Origin: Gammaproteobacteria bacterium
GTDB taxonomy: Bacteria; Pseudomonadota; Gammaproteobacteria; JAABTG01
Length of the DNA stretch: 64,000 nucleotides
Assembly: GCA_034522055.1 (NCBI GenBank)
Contig: JAXHLS010000006.1
Location: 62,001-126,000, forward strand
Reading direction: 5' to 3'
Each line of letters opens with the position of its first letter. The first letter of the stretch is position 1. A program made the position numbers and the translations under genes. A model generated the notes under the pieces. The model was given only the letters and a program-made list of their open reading frames with translations. It ran no database searches and was not told where the DNA came from. Below are positions 16,353-25,312 of this stretch, one piece after another.

Positions 16353-17333
16353 CTATGTTGGCCCGAAGGGCACGGGCTCCACCCGCACCAGCCAGCGCTC
16401 GCGTGCGGGGTCATGGCGGAAGACGAACATCTTGCCCGCGAAGGCCGGCCAGCGTCCGCCCCACGCCATGAAGCCGAACTCTTCATCGAAGAACAGGTTG
16501 GCCTGCAGCGCCTTCAGCAGGGGCGGGCCCTCTACCTTCACGTTGAGAATGTACTGCAGTTGCAGCCGCACCTCTTCGAGCAGCGCGGCGTGGGTCTGTT
16601 CACCGATGGGCACGACCCACCCGGTATCCAGGTAGTCCACCTCGAGGCGGTCCGTGTCCAGGTCTAGGTCCAGGTCCAGGGCCTGGGCCGCCGGGCCGCT
16701 CACGGCCAGCACCAGGGGCTCCGCCGCCGCCCAGGCCGCCGCCAGCTGGCGGCCGCGCTGGGCCAGGTGCTTTGCGCGCCGCTCACCCTCCGGCACCAGC
16801 CGGTCGTTGCCTCGATCCTCGTCGAGGCGGCGCTCGCTGGCTACGAAGGACTTCGTGGGCGGGTGATAACGGAGAACCAGCCGTCTGTCTTTTCCGGCGG
16901 CAAAGGCCAGGCGGCCCACCCAGTTACGGCGCAGGGCATCGAGCTGGGAAGCCAGGGCCGGCTGGTCCTCGAGGACGTCCCTAACCGCGGCCGGCTCCAA
17001 CCCCGGAGAGGCCAGCGCAACGCGCCAGGATCCGTATTCCCCTCCCAGTGTCACGCCCGCCTGTCCACGCAGCCGCTGGTCAAGGGCATCGAGACCCGCG
17101 AGGGTGCGCCCGGCGAATCGGGACCGCGCGGCCTTGTCCCCCTGGGCCACGGCGTCCAGCAGCCCGTCGATGGCGACGCGTATATCCTCGATGAGTGCGT
17201 CCGTGGCCTCGATGACGACGTCCGTGGCGACCTCCCCGGCCCCTTCCTCCGCGGCGGGGGAACCTGCCTGCGAGGGGGCTATGGGCACGGTGGACGCCAG
17301 GAACGCTATGGCCGCAAGGGCATGTACTCTCAT
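16353..17333 (-). CDS. secreted hypothetical protein
   Basis: 326 residues. A cleavable signal peptide (MRVHALAAIAFLASTVPIA to SQA) leads to a mostly helical acidic protein; an internal stretch LDLDLDLDTD arises from a short DNA repeat. The C-terminal half includes FFDEEFGFMAWGGRWPAFAG and ERWLVRVEPVPFGPT. No family recognised. It is presumably periplasmic. The start at 17333 is chosen for the signal peptide; the open frame extends 51 codons upstream with no matching features. Confidence 0.6.
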   Translation of the reverse strand: MRVHALAAIAFLASTVPIAPSQAGSPAAEEGAGEVATDVVIEATDALIEDIRVAIDGLLDAVAQGDKAARSRFAGRTLAGLDALDQRLRGQAGVTLGGEYGSWRVALASPGLEPAAVRDVLEDQPALASQLDALRRNWVGRLAFAAGKDRRLVLRYHPPTKSFVASERRLDEDRGNDRLVPEGERRAKHLAQRGRQLAAAWAAAEPLVLAVSGPAAQALDLDLDLDTDRLEVDYLDTGWVVPIGEQTHAALLEEVRLQLQYILNVKVEGPPLLKALQANLFFDEEFGFMAWGGRWPAFAGKMFVFRHDPARERWLVRVEPVPFGPT

Positions 17334-17607
17334 CGTGATGGACTGGGACACCGGCTTACTCTGGAAGAACCATATCTTCCCACCATTACGCCCCAGGGTG
17401 TCGCTCGGTTCAGGAACCCAAGGGCAAACGAGGGGGGCAAGCTGGAATAAGGGGATCAGGGTCAGGGCTTCCCTTTTACATTCCAAGGTATGTTGATTCT
17501 GAACACGCTTACACTGACTAAAGTTACCATGCGCGCCCGCGGCATGCCCGTGGAACTAATTCTTTGCGGCAGAATCTGCACATTCAATGGGTCAAAGGAG
17601 AGTGATC

Positions 17608-18162
17608 ATGGCCGGCGAGTCTGTGGGTCTGGTGGCGCTGGCAGTCGTATGCGGCGGGCTGCTCGCGGCGTGCGCCAGCGCGGTGCCCCAAGGTTTGCGC
17701 GGTGAACTTCCCGATGGTCCCGAGCCGGGCGTGGTGCGGGCCGAGCCCCATCGCTACATCGGCCGGGAGGTGCGATGGGGAGGCAAGATCCTCGATGTGC
17801 GCAACGAGCCCGCGTCCACCGACGTCGAGGTCTACGCCTGGCCGTTGAGCGACAGCGGCGAGCCCAGGCCGGAGGACGGGCAAAGCGCCCGCTTCATCGC
17901 CCGTTTCGATCGTTTCCTCGACCCGGCGGAATACGCGCCGGACAAGCGGCTGACCGTTCGTGGTGAGTTGGTCGAGCCGGTCACCCGGCCGGTCGGTGAA
18001 TACCCCTATCGTTATCCGGTGGTCGAGGTGGGTGTGCATCATCTATGGCCCGAGTACCTGCCGCCCCACGAACCGGGCTGGTTCCACGACCCTTTCTATG
18101 ATCCCTGGTGGCCCTGGCGACCATGGGGATCTTACCGACACTGGCCGTACGGGTGGTACTAG
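17608..18162 (+). CDS. slp: Slp-family outer-membrane lipoprotein
   Basis: 184 residues: signal peptide with lipobox LAAC, then the Slp pattern (YIGREVRWGGKILDVRN, VEVYAWPLSDSGEP, ARFIARFDRFLDPAEYAP, LTVRGELVEP, YRYPVVEV). The C-terminus is Trp/Pro-rich (FYDPWWPWRPWGSYRHWPYG). Slp proteins are starvation- or acid-induced outer-membrane lipoproteins of unknown biochemical role. AAAGGAG precedes the ATG at 17608. A paralogue follows. Confidence 0.87.
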   Translation: MAGESVGLVALAVVCGGLLAACASAVPQGLRGELPDGPEPGVVRAEPHRYIGREVRWGGKILDVRNEPASTDVEVYAWPLSDSGEPRPEDGQSARFIARFDRFLDPAEYAPDKRLTVRGELVEPVTRPVGEYPYRYPVVEVGVHHLWPEYLPPHEPGWFHDPFYDPWWPWRPWGSYRHWPYGWY

Positions 18163-18223
18163 TGTCCTGTCCTGCGAGAATCATTCAATTCCTGCGGCTT
18201 CGCGCCGCATCGGGCACGACTTC

Positions 18224-18733
18224 ATGAACATGCTCAAGGGCCCAGCACAGCGGATGAGGTGGGTCATGCTGCTAATGGTCGTCGTGGCGGCCCTGTCCAC
18301 CGCGTGCACCACCGGTGTGAAGCGCGCCGACACGGGGCCGACGCCGGCCGAGGTGATGGCCGCCGGCGAGGCGAGGGGGGCGGTGCACTGGGGTGGCCGG
18401 ATCGTCAGAGTGGAGAACCTACGCACCCGCACGCGAATCGAGCTGCTTTCCCTGCCCCTCGACAGGGAGGGCAGACCGCAGACCGATGCCAGGCCCCAGG
18501 GCCGCTTCATCGTCGAGCACCAGGGCTTCCTCGAACCCCAGGAGTTTGCCCCCCAACGCCTGCTCGAGGTGTACGGCCAGCTCGACGGCTTCATCAGCGC
18601 TAAGGTCGGTGACACCTCCTACCGGTATCCCCTGGTGAGGGAAGAGAAACTGGTGCTGTGGGACCGGCCGGAATATGTAGCCCCATCCTCGCCGCGCATA
18701 AACTTTGGCATTGGTGTCGGCATCGGTTTCTGA
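18224..18733 (+). CDS. Slp-family outer-membrane lipoprotein (paralogue)
   Basis: 169 residues. Signal peptide MLLMVVVAALSTAC (lipobox LSTAC), then HWGGRIVRVENLRTRTRIEL, GRFIVEHQGFLEPQEFAP, LLEVYGQLDG and YRYPLVREEKLVLW, aligning position by position with the upstream gene. The start is uncertain: ATGs at 18224, 18230 and 18254 are possible. The two genes are 61 bases apart and likely cotranscribed. Confidence 0.85.
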   Translation: MNMLKGPAQRMRWVMLLMVVVAALSTACTTGVKRADTGPTPAEVMAAGEARGAVHWGGRIVRVENLRTRTRIELLSLPLDREGRPQTDARPQGRFIVEHQGFLEPQEFAPQRLLEVYGQLDGFISAKVGDTSYRYPLVREEKLVLWDRPEYVAPSSPRINFGIGVGIGF

Positions 18734-18863
18734 GCCCATCCTCGGCGCCGTCAGCCTGAACGCTGTCGCGATCCGTGAAGGGGACGTCGCAGTTGCGGTG
18801 GTGCTTTATCTGACTCCCCTGGGTGGCAGCGGAAAGAAGTAAACTCTCCCCCCAACGGGCTGT

Positions 18864-18921
18864 TCACTCGAGTAACCAGTTCTCGACGCGCAGGGTCGGG
18901 ACGCGCTCGAATTCGTGCATG
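18864..18921 (-). pseudogene. vapC 3'-end remnant
   Basis: Minus-strand HEFERVPTLRVENWLLE then stop, nearly identical at DNA level to the 3' end of vapC at 15322. It suggests a lost second VapBC locus or a duplication end point flanking 15.3-18.9 kb. Confidence 0.6.
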
Positions 18922-18941
18922 CCCCTTTGCCGTATGGCCAC

Positions 18942-19622
18942 TCATACGTCTTCGCCAGTGTCCGCGGGATCCTTCCCGTTGGAAAAAGAGATTCCGGATT
19001 GGAGCTGCTCCCGGATACGCCTTATGTCACGCCAATTCTCCAGCTTGGCGATGAGCACTTCGGCGAAGAGGTAGGCGCCGAAGAGCACGAAGCCCCCCGC
19101 CGCCAGGCCGGCAATGGGCCACAGCAGCGCGGTTAACGTGGCGAGCCCATAGGTTGCAGGCCCGACAATGTCCCCTCGAAGGTCCAGCCAGGTCACGGCA
19201 GTCTGCGCGGCAGGCTCCGCAGCCACCAGGGACGCGATGGAAAATGCCAGGGAGCTGAGCACAAACAGGATGGCGATCAATTCACCCAGCAGGCGCATGC
19301 ATGCCGCGGTACAGGTCATCACAGGATAGTCCTTCGCGACGAGACCCCGCAGCATGCCGGCGCGACGCCAGATCAGCCAGACCCAGGCGACGATCGCCAC
19401 CACGAAGAGGATCTGCAGCAGGATGACAGCGGAGAGCGGCCAGGGAAGTGGTGGCGTCTGCCAATGGAACACCCAGTAGATTGTCGATGCGAGGATGCCC
19501 CCGACGAGGATCATCACCGCGAAGGCCCGGAGCCCGGCGGCGGCGAAACGCTGGATGGGGATCGCCTGATCAGGATCCATGGTGCTGATCCGATCCAGGT
19601 CCGTCGCCGGGGCTGTGAGCAC
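18942..19622 (-). CDS. multi-pass membrane protein, function unknown
   Basis: 226 residues with about four strongly hydrophobic segments (LRAFAVMILVGGILASTIYW, LSAVILLQILFVVAIVAWVW, LIAILFVLSSLAFSIASLV and ALLWPIAGLAAGGFVLFGAY) and a charged cytosolic C-terminal tail with a helical WRDIRRIREQL. Residue pattern suggests a DUF2975-like membrane protein, tentative. Start is either the GTG at 19622 or the ATG at 19580; neither has a clear ribosome-binding site. Confidence 0.6.
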   Translation of the reverse strand: MLTAPATDLDRISTMDPDQAIPIQRFAAAGLRAFAVMILVGGILASTIYWVFHWQTPPLPWPLSAVILLQILFVVAIVAWVWLIWRRAGMLRGLVAKDYPVMTCTAACMRLLGELIAILFVLSSLAFSIASLVAAEPAAQTAVTWLDLRGDIVGPATYGLATLTALLWPIAGLAAGGFVLFGAYLFAEVLIAKLENWRDIRRIREQLQSGISFSNGKDPADTGEDV

Positions 19623-19931
19623 CAGGGATCACCAGGGACAGGGGCGATTCCGGACAGCTATGGACCACGCGTGCCATCACCGGCCGCCCCTGCCTGTAAT
19701 GGGGGCGGTGGAGTTGGTCACAGGACTGGCAGGCGAAGAGTTTCATGGTATTCCAGGGGGCAAAGGGCGATCACGATGGCATCAAATATAGCGGAAGAAG
19801 CTCATTCTGGAGTAGTGCCGGGCCGTGATTGTGTTCCTTGTCGCCACCGCCTCGCGTAGCATATCCGCAGTACATGCGACAGCCTGCCTGCGTGCGGACA
19901 TGCGAAGACAGGCGCCATCCGGGAGCCCGCC
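19623..19931. other. intergenic region, nothing recognised
   Basis: About 310 bases between the divergent membrane protein and the restriction operon. It must hold the promoter for the ribbon-helix-helix/hsd operon, but no convincing element was picked out by eye. Confidence 0.4.
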
Positions 19932-20123
19932 GTGAAAGCAGCCAAGACCGAGACCACCACCGTGCGCATGGAGCCGGCCGTCAAGGCCGGGCTGAAGGCC
20001 ATGGCGGAGCGAGAACGGCGCAGTCTGGCCAATATGATCGAGGTGATGATCCGGGACTATTGCGGGCGGGAGGGGGTCGAGATCGGTGATGACCTGCCGG
20101 CTTCACGAGGGCAAAAGGGGTAA
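19932..20123 (+). CDS. ribbon-helix-helix (CopG/Arc-like) DNA-binding protein
   Basis: 63 residues, GTG start. TTTVRMEPAVKAGLKAMAER followed by RRSLANMIEVMIRDY is the ribbon-helix-helix pattern. It ends 8 bases before hsdM, so it is likely the first gene of the restriction operon and may autoregulate it, which would help delay restriction until methylation is complete. That role is inferred from position. Confidence 0.75.
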   Translation: MKAAKTETTTVRMEPAVKAGLKAMAERERRSLANMIEVMIRDYCGREGVEIGDDLPASRGQKG

Positions 20124-20131
20124 TTGGATTC

Positions 20132-22591
20132 ATGGCATTAAAAAAATCCCAGCTCTACAACTCCCTCTGGCAGTCCTGCGACGAGCTGCGCGGTGGCATG
20201 GATGCCTCGCAGTACAAGGATTATGTCCTGACGCTGCTGTTCATGAAGTACGTCAGCGACAAGCGGGATTCGCTGATCGAGGTCCCGGAGGGCGGGAGCT
20301 TCCAGGACATGGTCGCGCTCAAGGGCGACAAGGAGATTGGCGACAGGATCAACAAGATCATCGGCTGCCTGGCCGAGGCCAATGATCTGAAGGGCGTCAT
20401 CGACCAGGCCGACTTCAACGACGAGACCAGGCTCGGCTCCGGCAAGGACATGCAGGACCGGCTGTCCAAGCTGGTCGGCATCTTCGACCAGCTCGACCTG
20501 GGCGCCAACCGCGCCGACGGTGACGACCTGCTGGGCGATGCCTACGAATACCTGATGCGCCACTTCGCCACGGAGTCGGGCAAGAGCAAGGGGCAGTTCT
20601 ACACCCCGGCCGAGGTCTCCCGCGTGATCGCGCAGGTGGTGGGTATTGGTCCGGACACGCGCCAGGACCAGACGCTCTACGACCCGACCTGCGGCTCGGG
20701 CTCCCTGCTGCTGCGCGCCGCCTACGAGGCACCCACCGGCATGAGCATCTACGGTCAGGAGAACGACAACGCCACCTGGGCGCTGGCCAGGATGAACATG
20801 ATCCTCCACGATTATCCAACCGCCGAACTGTGGCGGGACAACACCCTGACCCGCCCCAATTTCAAGGACTCGTCCAAATCTGGCGACGGCGGCCTCAAGA
20901 CCTTCGACTTCGCCGTCGCCAATCCGCCGTTCTCCGCCAAGTCCTGGACCAACGGCCTGGACCCGGCCAACGACGAGTGGGGCCGCTTCGAGTACGGCAT
21001 CCCGCCGGCCAAGAACGGCGACTACGCCTTTCTGCTGCACCTGATCAAATCGCTCAAGTCCACCGGCAAGGGCGCCATCATCCTGCCCCACGGGGTGCTG
21101 TTCCGGGGCCACAAGGAGGCCGACATCCGCCACAACCTGGTCCGGCGCGGCCTGATCAAGGGCATCATCGGCCTGCCGGCCAACCTGTTCTACGGCACCG
21201 GCATCCCGGCCTGCATCCTGGTCATCGACAAGGAAGACGCGGATCGCCGCCAGGGTATCTTCATGATTGATGCCAGCCGCGAGTTCATGAAGGACGGCAA
21301 CAAGAACCGCCTGCGCTCGCGCGATATCCACAAGATCGTGGACGTGTTCAACAATCAGCGCGAGGTCCCACGCTATGCCCGCCTGGTGCCGCTGGCCGAG
21401 ATCGCAAGTCCGGCCAACGACTACAACCTCAACATCCCGCGTTACATCGACGCCAGCGAGCCGGAGGACCTGCACGATCTCCACGCGCACCTGAACGGTG
21501 GCACACCTAAGCGCGACGTGGACGCGCTTGAGCCCTACTGGTCCGTGCTGCCCGGCCTGCGCGAGGCGCTGTTCCGGGACAATGGCCGCCCCGGCTACCT
21601 GGAGCCCAAGGTGGAAACGCGGCAGGTCAAGCCCACGGTGCTGGAACATCCCGCGTTCAAGGATTTTACCGCCACCGTGGCCGAGGTGATCAACGGCTGG
21701 CAGGCCGCCCACCGCTCCGCCCTGCTGGTCCTGAAGCAGGGCGACAAGCCGCGGAAAGTGATCCACGCCCTGTCCGAGGATCTGCTCCGGCGCTTTGCCG
21801 GCGTGCCCCTGCTGGACCGCTACGCCGTCTACCAGCGCCTGATGAACTACTGGGCCGATGTCATGCAGGACGACGTCTACCTCATCGCTGCCGACGGCTG
21901 GCAGGAGGCGGCCCGGCCCCGCGGCGTGATCGAGAACAAGGAGCGCAAGATCAAGGAAGAGCCGGACCTGGTGATCGGCAGCGGCAGGAAGGCGAAGAAA
22001 TACAAGCTGGACCTGATCCCGCCGGGGCTGGTCATCGCCCGCTTCTTCGCCGACGCGCAGGCCCGGCTTGAAGCCCTACAGACTGAGCACGAATCAGCCA
22101 TCCGCGAGCTGGAGGAGTTCATCGAGGAGCAGGACGGCGAGGATGACCCGCTCAGCGAGGTCAGGAACGACAAGGGCAAGGTCACCAAGACTGAGATCCC
22201 CAGGCGTCTCAAGGCCCTCGAGGGCGAGCCGGAGGCCGAGGAGGAGATCGCCGTCCTCAAGCAGTGCAAGACGCTGATGGACGCCGAGGCCGATGCCAAA
22301 AAAGCCGTCAAGGACGCCGAGGCCGAGCTCAACCAGGCCGTGCTGGCCCGCTACGGCGAGCTCACCGAGGACGAGATCAAGCGACTCGCCGTGGGCGACA
22401 AATGGCTGGTCGACATCCGCGCCGCCATCGAGGCCGAGGTGGAACGGATCACCAACCGCTTGGCCTCCCGCGTGCGCGAGCTGGAGGAGCGCTACGCCGA
22501 GCCGCTGCCCGCCATCGAGCGGGAAGTGGTGGAATTGGCCGCCAGGGTGGCCGGGCATCTGGAGAAGATGGGGGTGCGGGCCGATGTCTGA
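20132..22591 (+). CDS. hsdM: type I restriction-modification methyltransferase subunit
   Basis: 819 residues. The helical HsdM N-domain (YNSLWQSCDELRGGMDASQY, YVLTLLFMKYVSDKR) precedes the N6-adenine methylase core: GQFYTPAEVSRVIAQ, SAM-binding DPTCGSGSLLLRA and catalytic NPPF (FAVANPPFSAKSW). The C-terminal ~300 residues are an extension with long charged helices (coiled coil at about 640-800), making it longer than the ~500-residue classic HsdM. It overlaps hsdS by 8 bases. Confidence 0.95.
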   Translation: MALKKSQLYNSLWQSCDELRGGMDASQYKDYVLTLLFMKYVSDKRDSLIEVPEGGSFQDMVALKGDKEIGDRINKIIGCLAEANDLKGVIDQADFNDETRLGSGKDMQDRLSKLVGIFDQLDLGANRADGDDLLGDAYEYLMRHFATESGKSKGQFYTPAEVSRVIAQVVGIGPDTRQDQTLYDPTCGSGSLLLRAAYEAPTGMSIYGQENDNATWALARMNMILHDYPTAELWRDNTLTRPNFKDSSKSGDGGLKTFDFAVANPPFSAKSWTNGLDPANDEWGRFEYGIPPAKNGDYAFLLHLIKSLKSTGKGAIILPHGVLFRGHKEADIRHNLVRRGLIKGIIGLPANLFYGTGIPACILVIDKEDADRRQGIFMIDASREFMKDGNKNRLRSRDIHKIVDVFNNQREVPRYARLVPLAEIASPANDYNLNIPRYIDASEPEDLHDLHAHLNGGTPKRDVDALEPYWSVLPGLREALFRDNGRPGYLEPKVETRQVKPTVLEHPAFKDFTATVAEVINGWQAAHRSALLVLKQGDKPRKVIHALSEDLLRRFAGVPLLDRYAVYQRLMNYWADVMQDDVYLIAADGWQEAARPRGVIENKERKIKEEPDLVIGSGRKAKKYKLDLIPPGLVIARFFADAQARLEALQTEHESAIRELEEFIEEQDGEDDPLSEVRNDKGKVTKTEIPRRLKALEGEPEAEEEIAVLKQCKTLMDAEADAKKAVKDAEAELNQAVLARYGELTEDEIKRLAVGDKWLVDIRAAIEAEVERITNRLASRVRELEERYAEPLPAIEREVVELAARVAGHLEKMGVRADV

Positions 22592-23960
22592 GTGCAGTCA
22601 GGCAATCAAACAGGACGCTGTGCGGGATGCCGCGCCGGCGTATCGAGTCAATGCACCTGAAGTTGCGCAGAACGAAGTGCCGCCGGGCTACAAGCGGACT
22701 GAGGTGGGAGTGATTCCAGAAGATTGGAGCGTAAAAGCACTTGCGCACTTTGTTAGTGCCCTTCAAGCGGGGGTGAGCGTCAACTCAATTGCATCGGACC
22801 AACCGATAAATGACACCCCGTCGGTTTTGAAGACGTCATGTATCCAGGCCGGCACCTTCTTTCCAAATCAAGCAAAGCCAATTTCGGCTAAGGACCACGA
22901 TCGGGCAAAGCTTAGTCCTAAGGCCGAAACAATACTGATTAGCCGGATGAACACGCCGGACCTGGTTGGCGAGTCCGGCTTCGTCGAAAAAGATTACGAG
23001 CATCTTTTCCTACCAGATCGAATCTGGATGACCATATTTAAGCAAGCTGTTAGGTTTTCGCCTAGGTGGCTTGCTTATATCCTGAGCAGTCCAGTTTATC
23101 GGAAGCACCTAAAAGAGTTTGCCACTGGAACAAGTGGCAGCATGAAGAACATTGCAAAAGGCAGTTTGTTGAATCTAAAGGTTCCTTGTCCTCCAGACAA
23201 TGAGCAAAGCGCCATCGCCACCGCCCTATCGGACGCGGACGCGCTAATCGAATCCCTCGATCGCCTGATCGCCAAAAAACGCGCCATCAAACAGGCCGCC
23301 ATGCAACAACTCCTCACCGGCCAGACCCGCCTGCCGGGCTTCACCGGCGAGTGGGAGACTAAGCAGTTGGGGGAAGTCGGACGATTTCGTGGTGGCAGTG
23401 GTTTCCCAACGATGCTCCAAGGCGAGACGTCTGGTAGGTATCCCTTTTTTAAGGTCTCAGACATGAACAACGAAGGGAACGAGACTTTTATGGAAGTCGC
23501 CAGCAACTATATTAGCGAGGTAACCAGGAAGCAGCTAGGAGCTATCGCTTTTCCAGCGAAGAGTATCGTCTTTGCAAAGGTTGGTGCAGCCGTTTTTTTG
23601 GAAAGGAAAAAAATCCTATCTAAGCCAGGCTGCTTGGATAACAACATGGCCGCTTTTGTGATCGAAGACGCTGCTGCAGATTTTCGGTTTATACATTACG
23701 TTTTACTCAGTACAAAGCTGGGAAGCCTTGTCAGCACCACCGCGCTGCCGTCCCTTAATGGCAAGGTGCTCGCTGGCATTGAGTGTCGCCTTCCCTCGCT
23801 CAATGAGCAGCAGGCCATCGCCACCGTCCTCTCCGAAATGGACACCGAAATCGAAGCCCTGAAACACCGCCGCGACAAGGCCCGCCAGATCAAGCAGGGC
23901 ATGATGCAGCAGCTTCTCACCGGGCTGGTCCGGCTGGTGACGCCGGAGGCGGCGGCATGA
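22584..23960 (+). CDS. hsdS: type I restriction-modification specificity subunit
   Basis: 458 residues with two target-recognition domains (about 25-215 and 255-420), each followed by a conserved helical spacer: NEQSAIATALSDADALIESL...QAAMQQLLTGQTRLPGF and NEQQAIATVLSEMDTEIEAL...GMMQQLLTGLVRLV. Base composition in both recognition domains is clearly AT-richer than in hsdM or hsdR, as expected for exchanged specificity modules. It starts inside the hsdM stop (ATGTCTGA overlap). Confidence 0.95.
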   Translation: MSECSQAIKQDAVRDAAPAYRVNAPEVAQNEVPPGYKRTEVGVIPEDWSVKALAHFVSALQAGVSVNSIASDQPINDTPSVLKTSCIQAGTFFPNQAKPISAKDHDRAKLSPKAETILISRMNTPDLVGESGFVEKDYEHLFLPDRIWMTIFKQAVRFSPRWLAYILSSPVYRKHLKEFATGTSGSMKNIAKGSLLNLKVPCPPDNEQSAIATALSDADALIESLDRLIAKKRAIKQAAMQQLLTGQTRLPGFTGEWETKQLGEVGRFRGGSGFPTMLQGETSGRYPFFKVSDMNNEGNETFMEVASNYISEVTRKQLGAIAFPAKSIVFAKVGAAVFLERKKILSKPGCLDNNMAAFVIEDAAADFRFIHYVLLSTKLGSLVSTTALPSLNGKVLAGIECRLPSLNEQQAIATVLSEMDTEIEALKHRRDKARQIKQGMMQQLLTGLVRLVTPEAAA

Positions 23961-24664
23961 GCGATCAGATTCATATCTATTGCGATGAGTCCTGTCATCT
24001 GGAGCACGATCACCAGCCCGCGATGGTATTGGGTGCCATCTCTTGCCCGGCCGACAGGCGGCAACGGCTCGGGCGAGCCATCAAGGCGCTGAAAGCACGG
24101 CACGGTATTCCGGCAAAGCGCGAGATCAAGTGGACGCAGGTGGCCCCGTCAACGCTGGCGTTTTATCGGGATCTGGTGTCGGTGTTTTTTGATGAGCCAT
24201 CGCTGGGCTTTCGCGGCGTCGTGGTACCGGACAAGCAGGTCCTGGACCATGACCGCTTCGATCAGGACCACGATGATTTCTACTACAAGATGTGGTGGCA
24301 GCTGCTAACCCGGTTGATCGACGATCAACACACCTTTCGCGTTTTCGTTGATATCAAGGATACCCATAGCAATACAAAGCTGGGCAAGCTGCAAGAAGTG
24401 CTGTGCAACACGCACTACGACTTCAACAATGAGCGAATCCAGAGCATCGAGGCCGTACGGTCGCACGATGTGCCGCTGGTACAACTGGCGGATGTCCTGA
24501 CGGGCTTGCTATCTCACCATTTCCGGGGCATCGAGGGCAGTCAGGCCAAGCAAGCACTGATTCAGCAACTGAGGGAGCGTAGCGGTTTGGGGTTGAATCG
24601 GTCCACGCTACCCGGTGCCCGGAAGTTCAATCTGTTCGTCTGGCGCGCGCGGGAGGCGGCATGA
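23957..24664 (+). CDS. DUF3800 protein in the hsd operon
   Basis: 235 residues. The start IHIYCDESCHLEHDHQPAMV with an early acidic DES motif, the downstream FVDIKDTHSN and the C-terminal LVQLADVLTGLLSHH are typical of DUF3800, a family with an RNase-H-like pattern of acidic residues often found beside defence genes. Biochemistry is not established. ATGA overlaps at both ends with hsdS and the next gene imply translational coupling. Confidence 0.85.
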   Translation: MSDQIHIYCDESCHLEHDHQPAMVLGAISCPADRRQRLGRAIKALKARHGIPAKREIKWTQVAPSTLAFYRDLVSVFFDEPSLGFRGVVVPDKQVLDHDRFDQDHDDFYYKMWWQLLTRLIDDQHTFRVFVDIKDTHSNTKLGKLQEVLCNTHYDFNNERIQSIEAVRSHDVPLVQLADVLTGLLSHHFRGIEGSQAKQALIQQLRERSGLGLNRSTLPGARKFNLFVWRAREAA

Positions 24665-25155
24665 CGGAGCCGCCCGAGCGGTTGCCGTTCGACGGCGACT
24701 GGCTGAATTATGTGGAGAGGGTATACGAGGCATTTGTCGAGTCCTTCGTCCGGCCTGAGGTCCGGTTTAAGGGGTGCCGCGTGACTGCGCCCTACAGGCC
24801 GGAAAGCCAAGGCAAGCATTTCAGCTTCTGGCACGTCATTTCGGAAGCACCGCACCCCGGTAACCGTAGGGAGGAAGACCGCATACCCGATCTCGCCCGC
24901 TGCGAGCGGATTCGTTGGATTGCGTGGGCCGTACGACAGGCTGACGCAGGTGAAGAAGGAGTGAACTGGTGGGAGAATGCGCGTGGGCGTGATACTCACG
25001 TCGTCATCTGGGCAGAAAAGCACGACTTTGCCGTTATCCTGGGCAAACGCCGGGATTACTACGTGCTGAAAACGGCCTATTGCAACCTTAGGTCGGGCCG
25101 CCGGAGGGCCTTCGAGAAGGAAAAGCAGAAATTTTGGAGGGGCCAGAGAGGCTGA
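24661..25155 (+). CDS. hypothetical protein in the hsd operon, possible BECR-fold nuclease
   Basis: 164 residues. After about 75 residues the pattern RIPDLARCERIRWIAWAVRQ, then RGRDTHVVIWAEKHDFAVIL and RRDYYVLKTAYC resembles the Barnase/EndoU/ColicinE5/RelE-like nuclease architecture (helix, then WENxR and a C-terminal beta hairpin with LxTAY). This fold call is tentative. It overlaps the DUF3800 gene by 4 bases, suggesting the two act together between hsdS and hsdR. Confidence 0.6.
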   Translation: MTEPPERLPFDGDWLNYVERVYEAFVESFVRPEVRFKGCRVTAPYRPESQGKHFSFWHVISEAPHPGNRREEDRIPDLARCERIRWIAWAVRQADAGEEGVNWWENARGRDTHVVIWAEKHDFAVILGKRRDYYVLKTAYCNLRSGRRRAFEKEKQKFWRGQRG

Positions 25156-25312
25156 AGCCCCGCGACATTACTGCCGAAGGGCTTCGGATGCTCCTTCCGC
25201 TAAAGGCGGATGAGACGACGAGTATTATAGGTCCGGAGGCGAGCAGATTCAATCCCACCGATGCCGGCGGTGCAGCTTCTTGGTGGTGATTTGCAAAACA
25301 GTTAAAGAACAG

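Noticed and set aside
20138-21766. 542-residue minus-strand frame
   Set aside because: Antisense to hsdM, whose catalytic motifs are intact.
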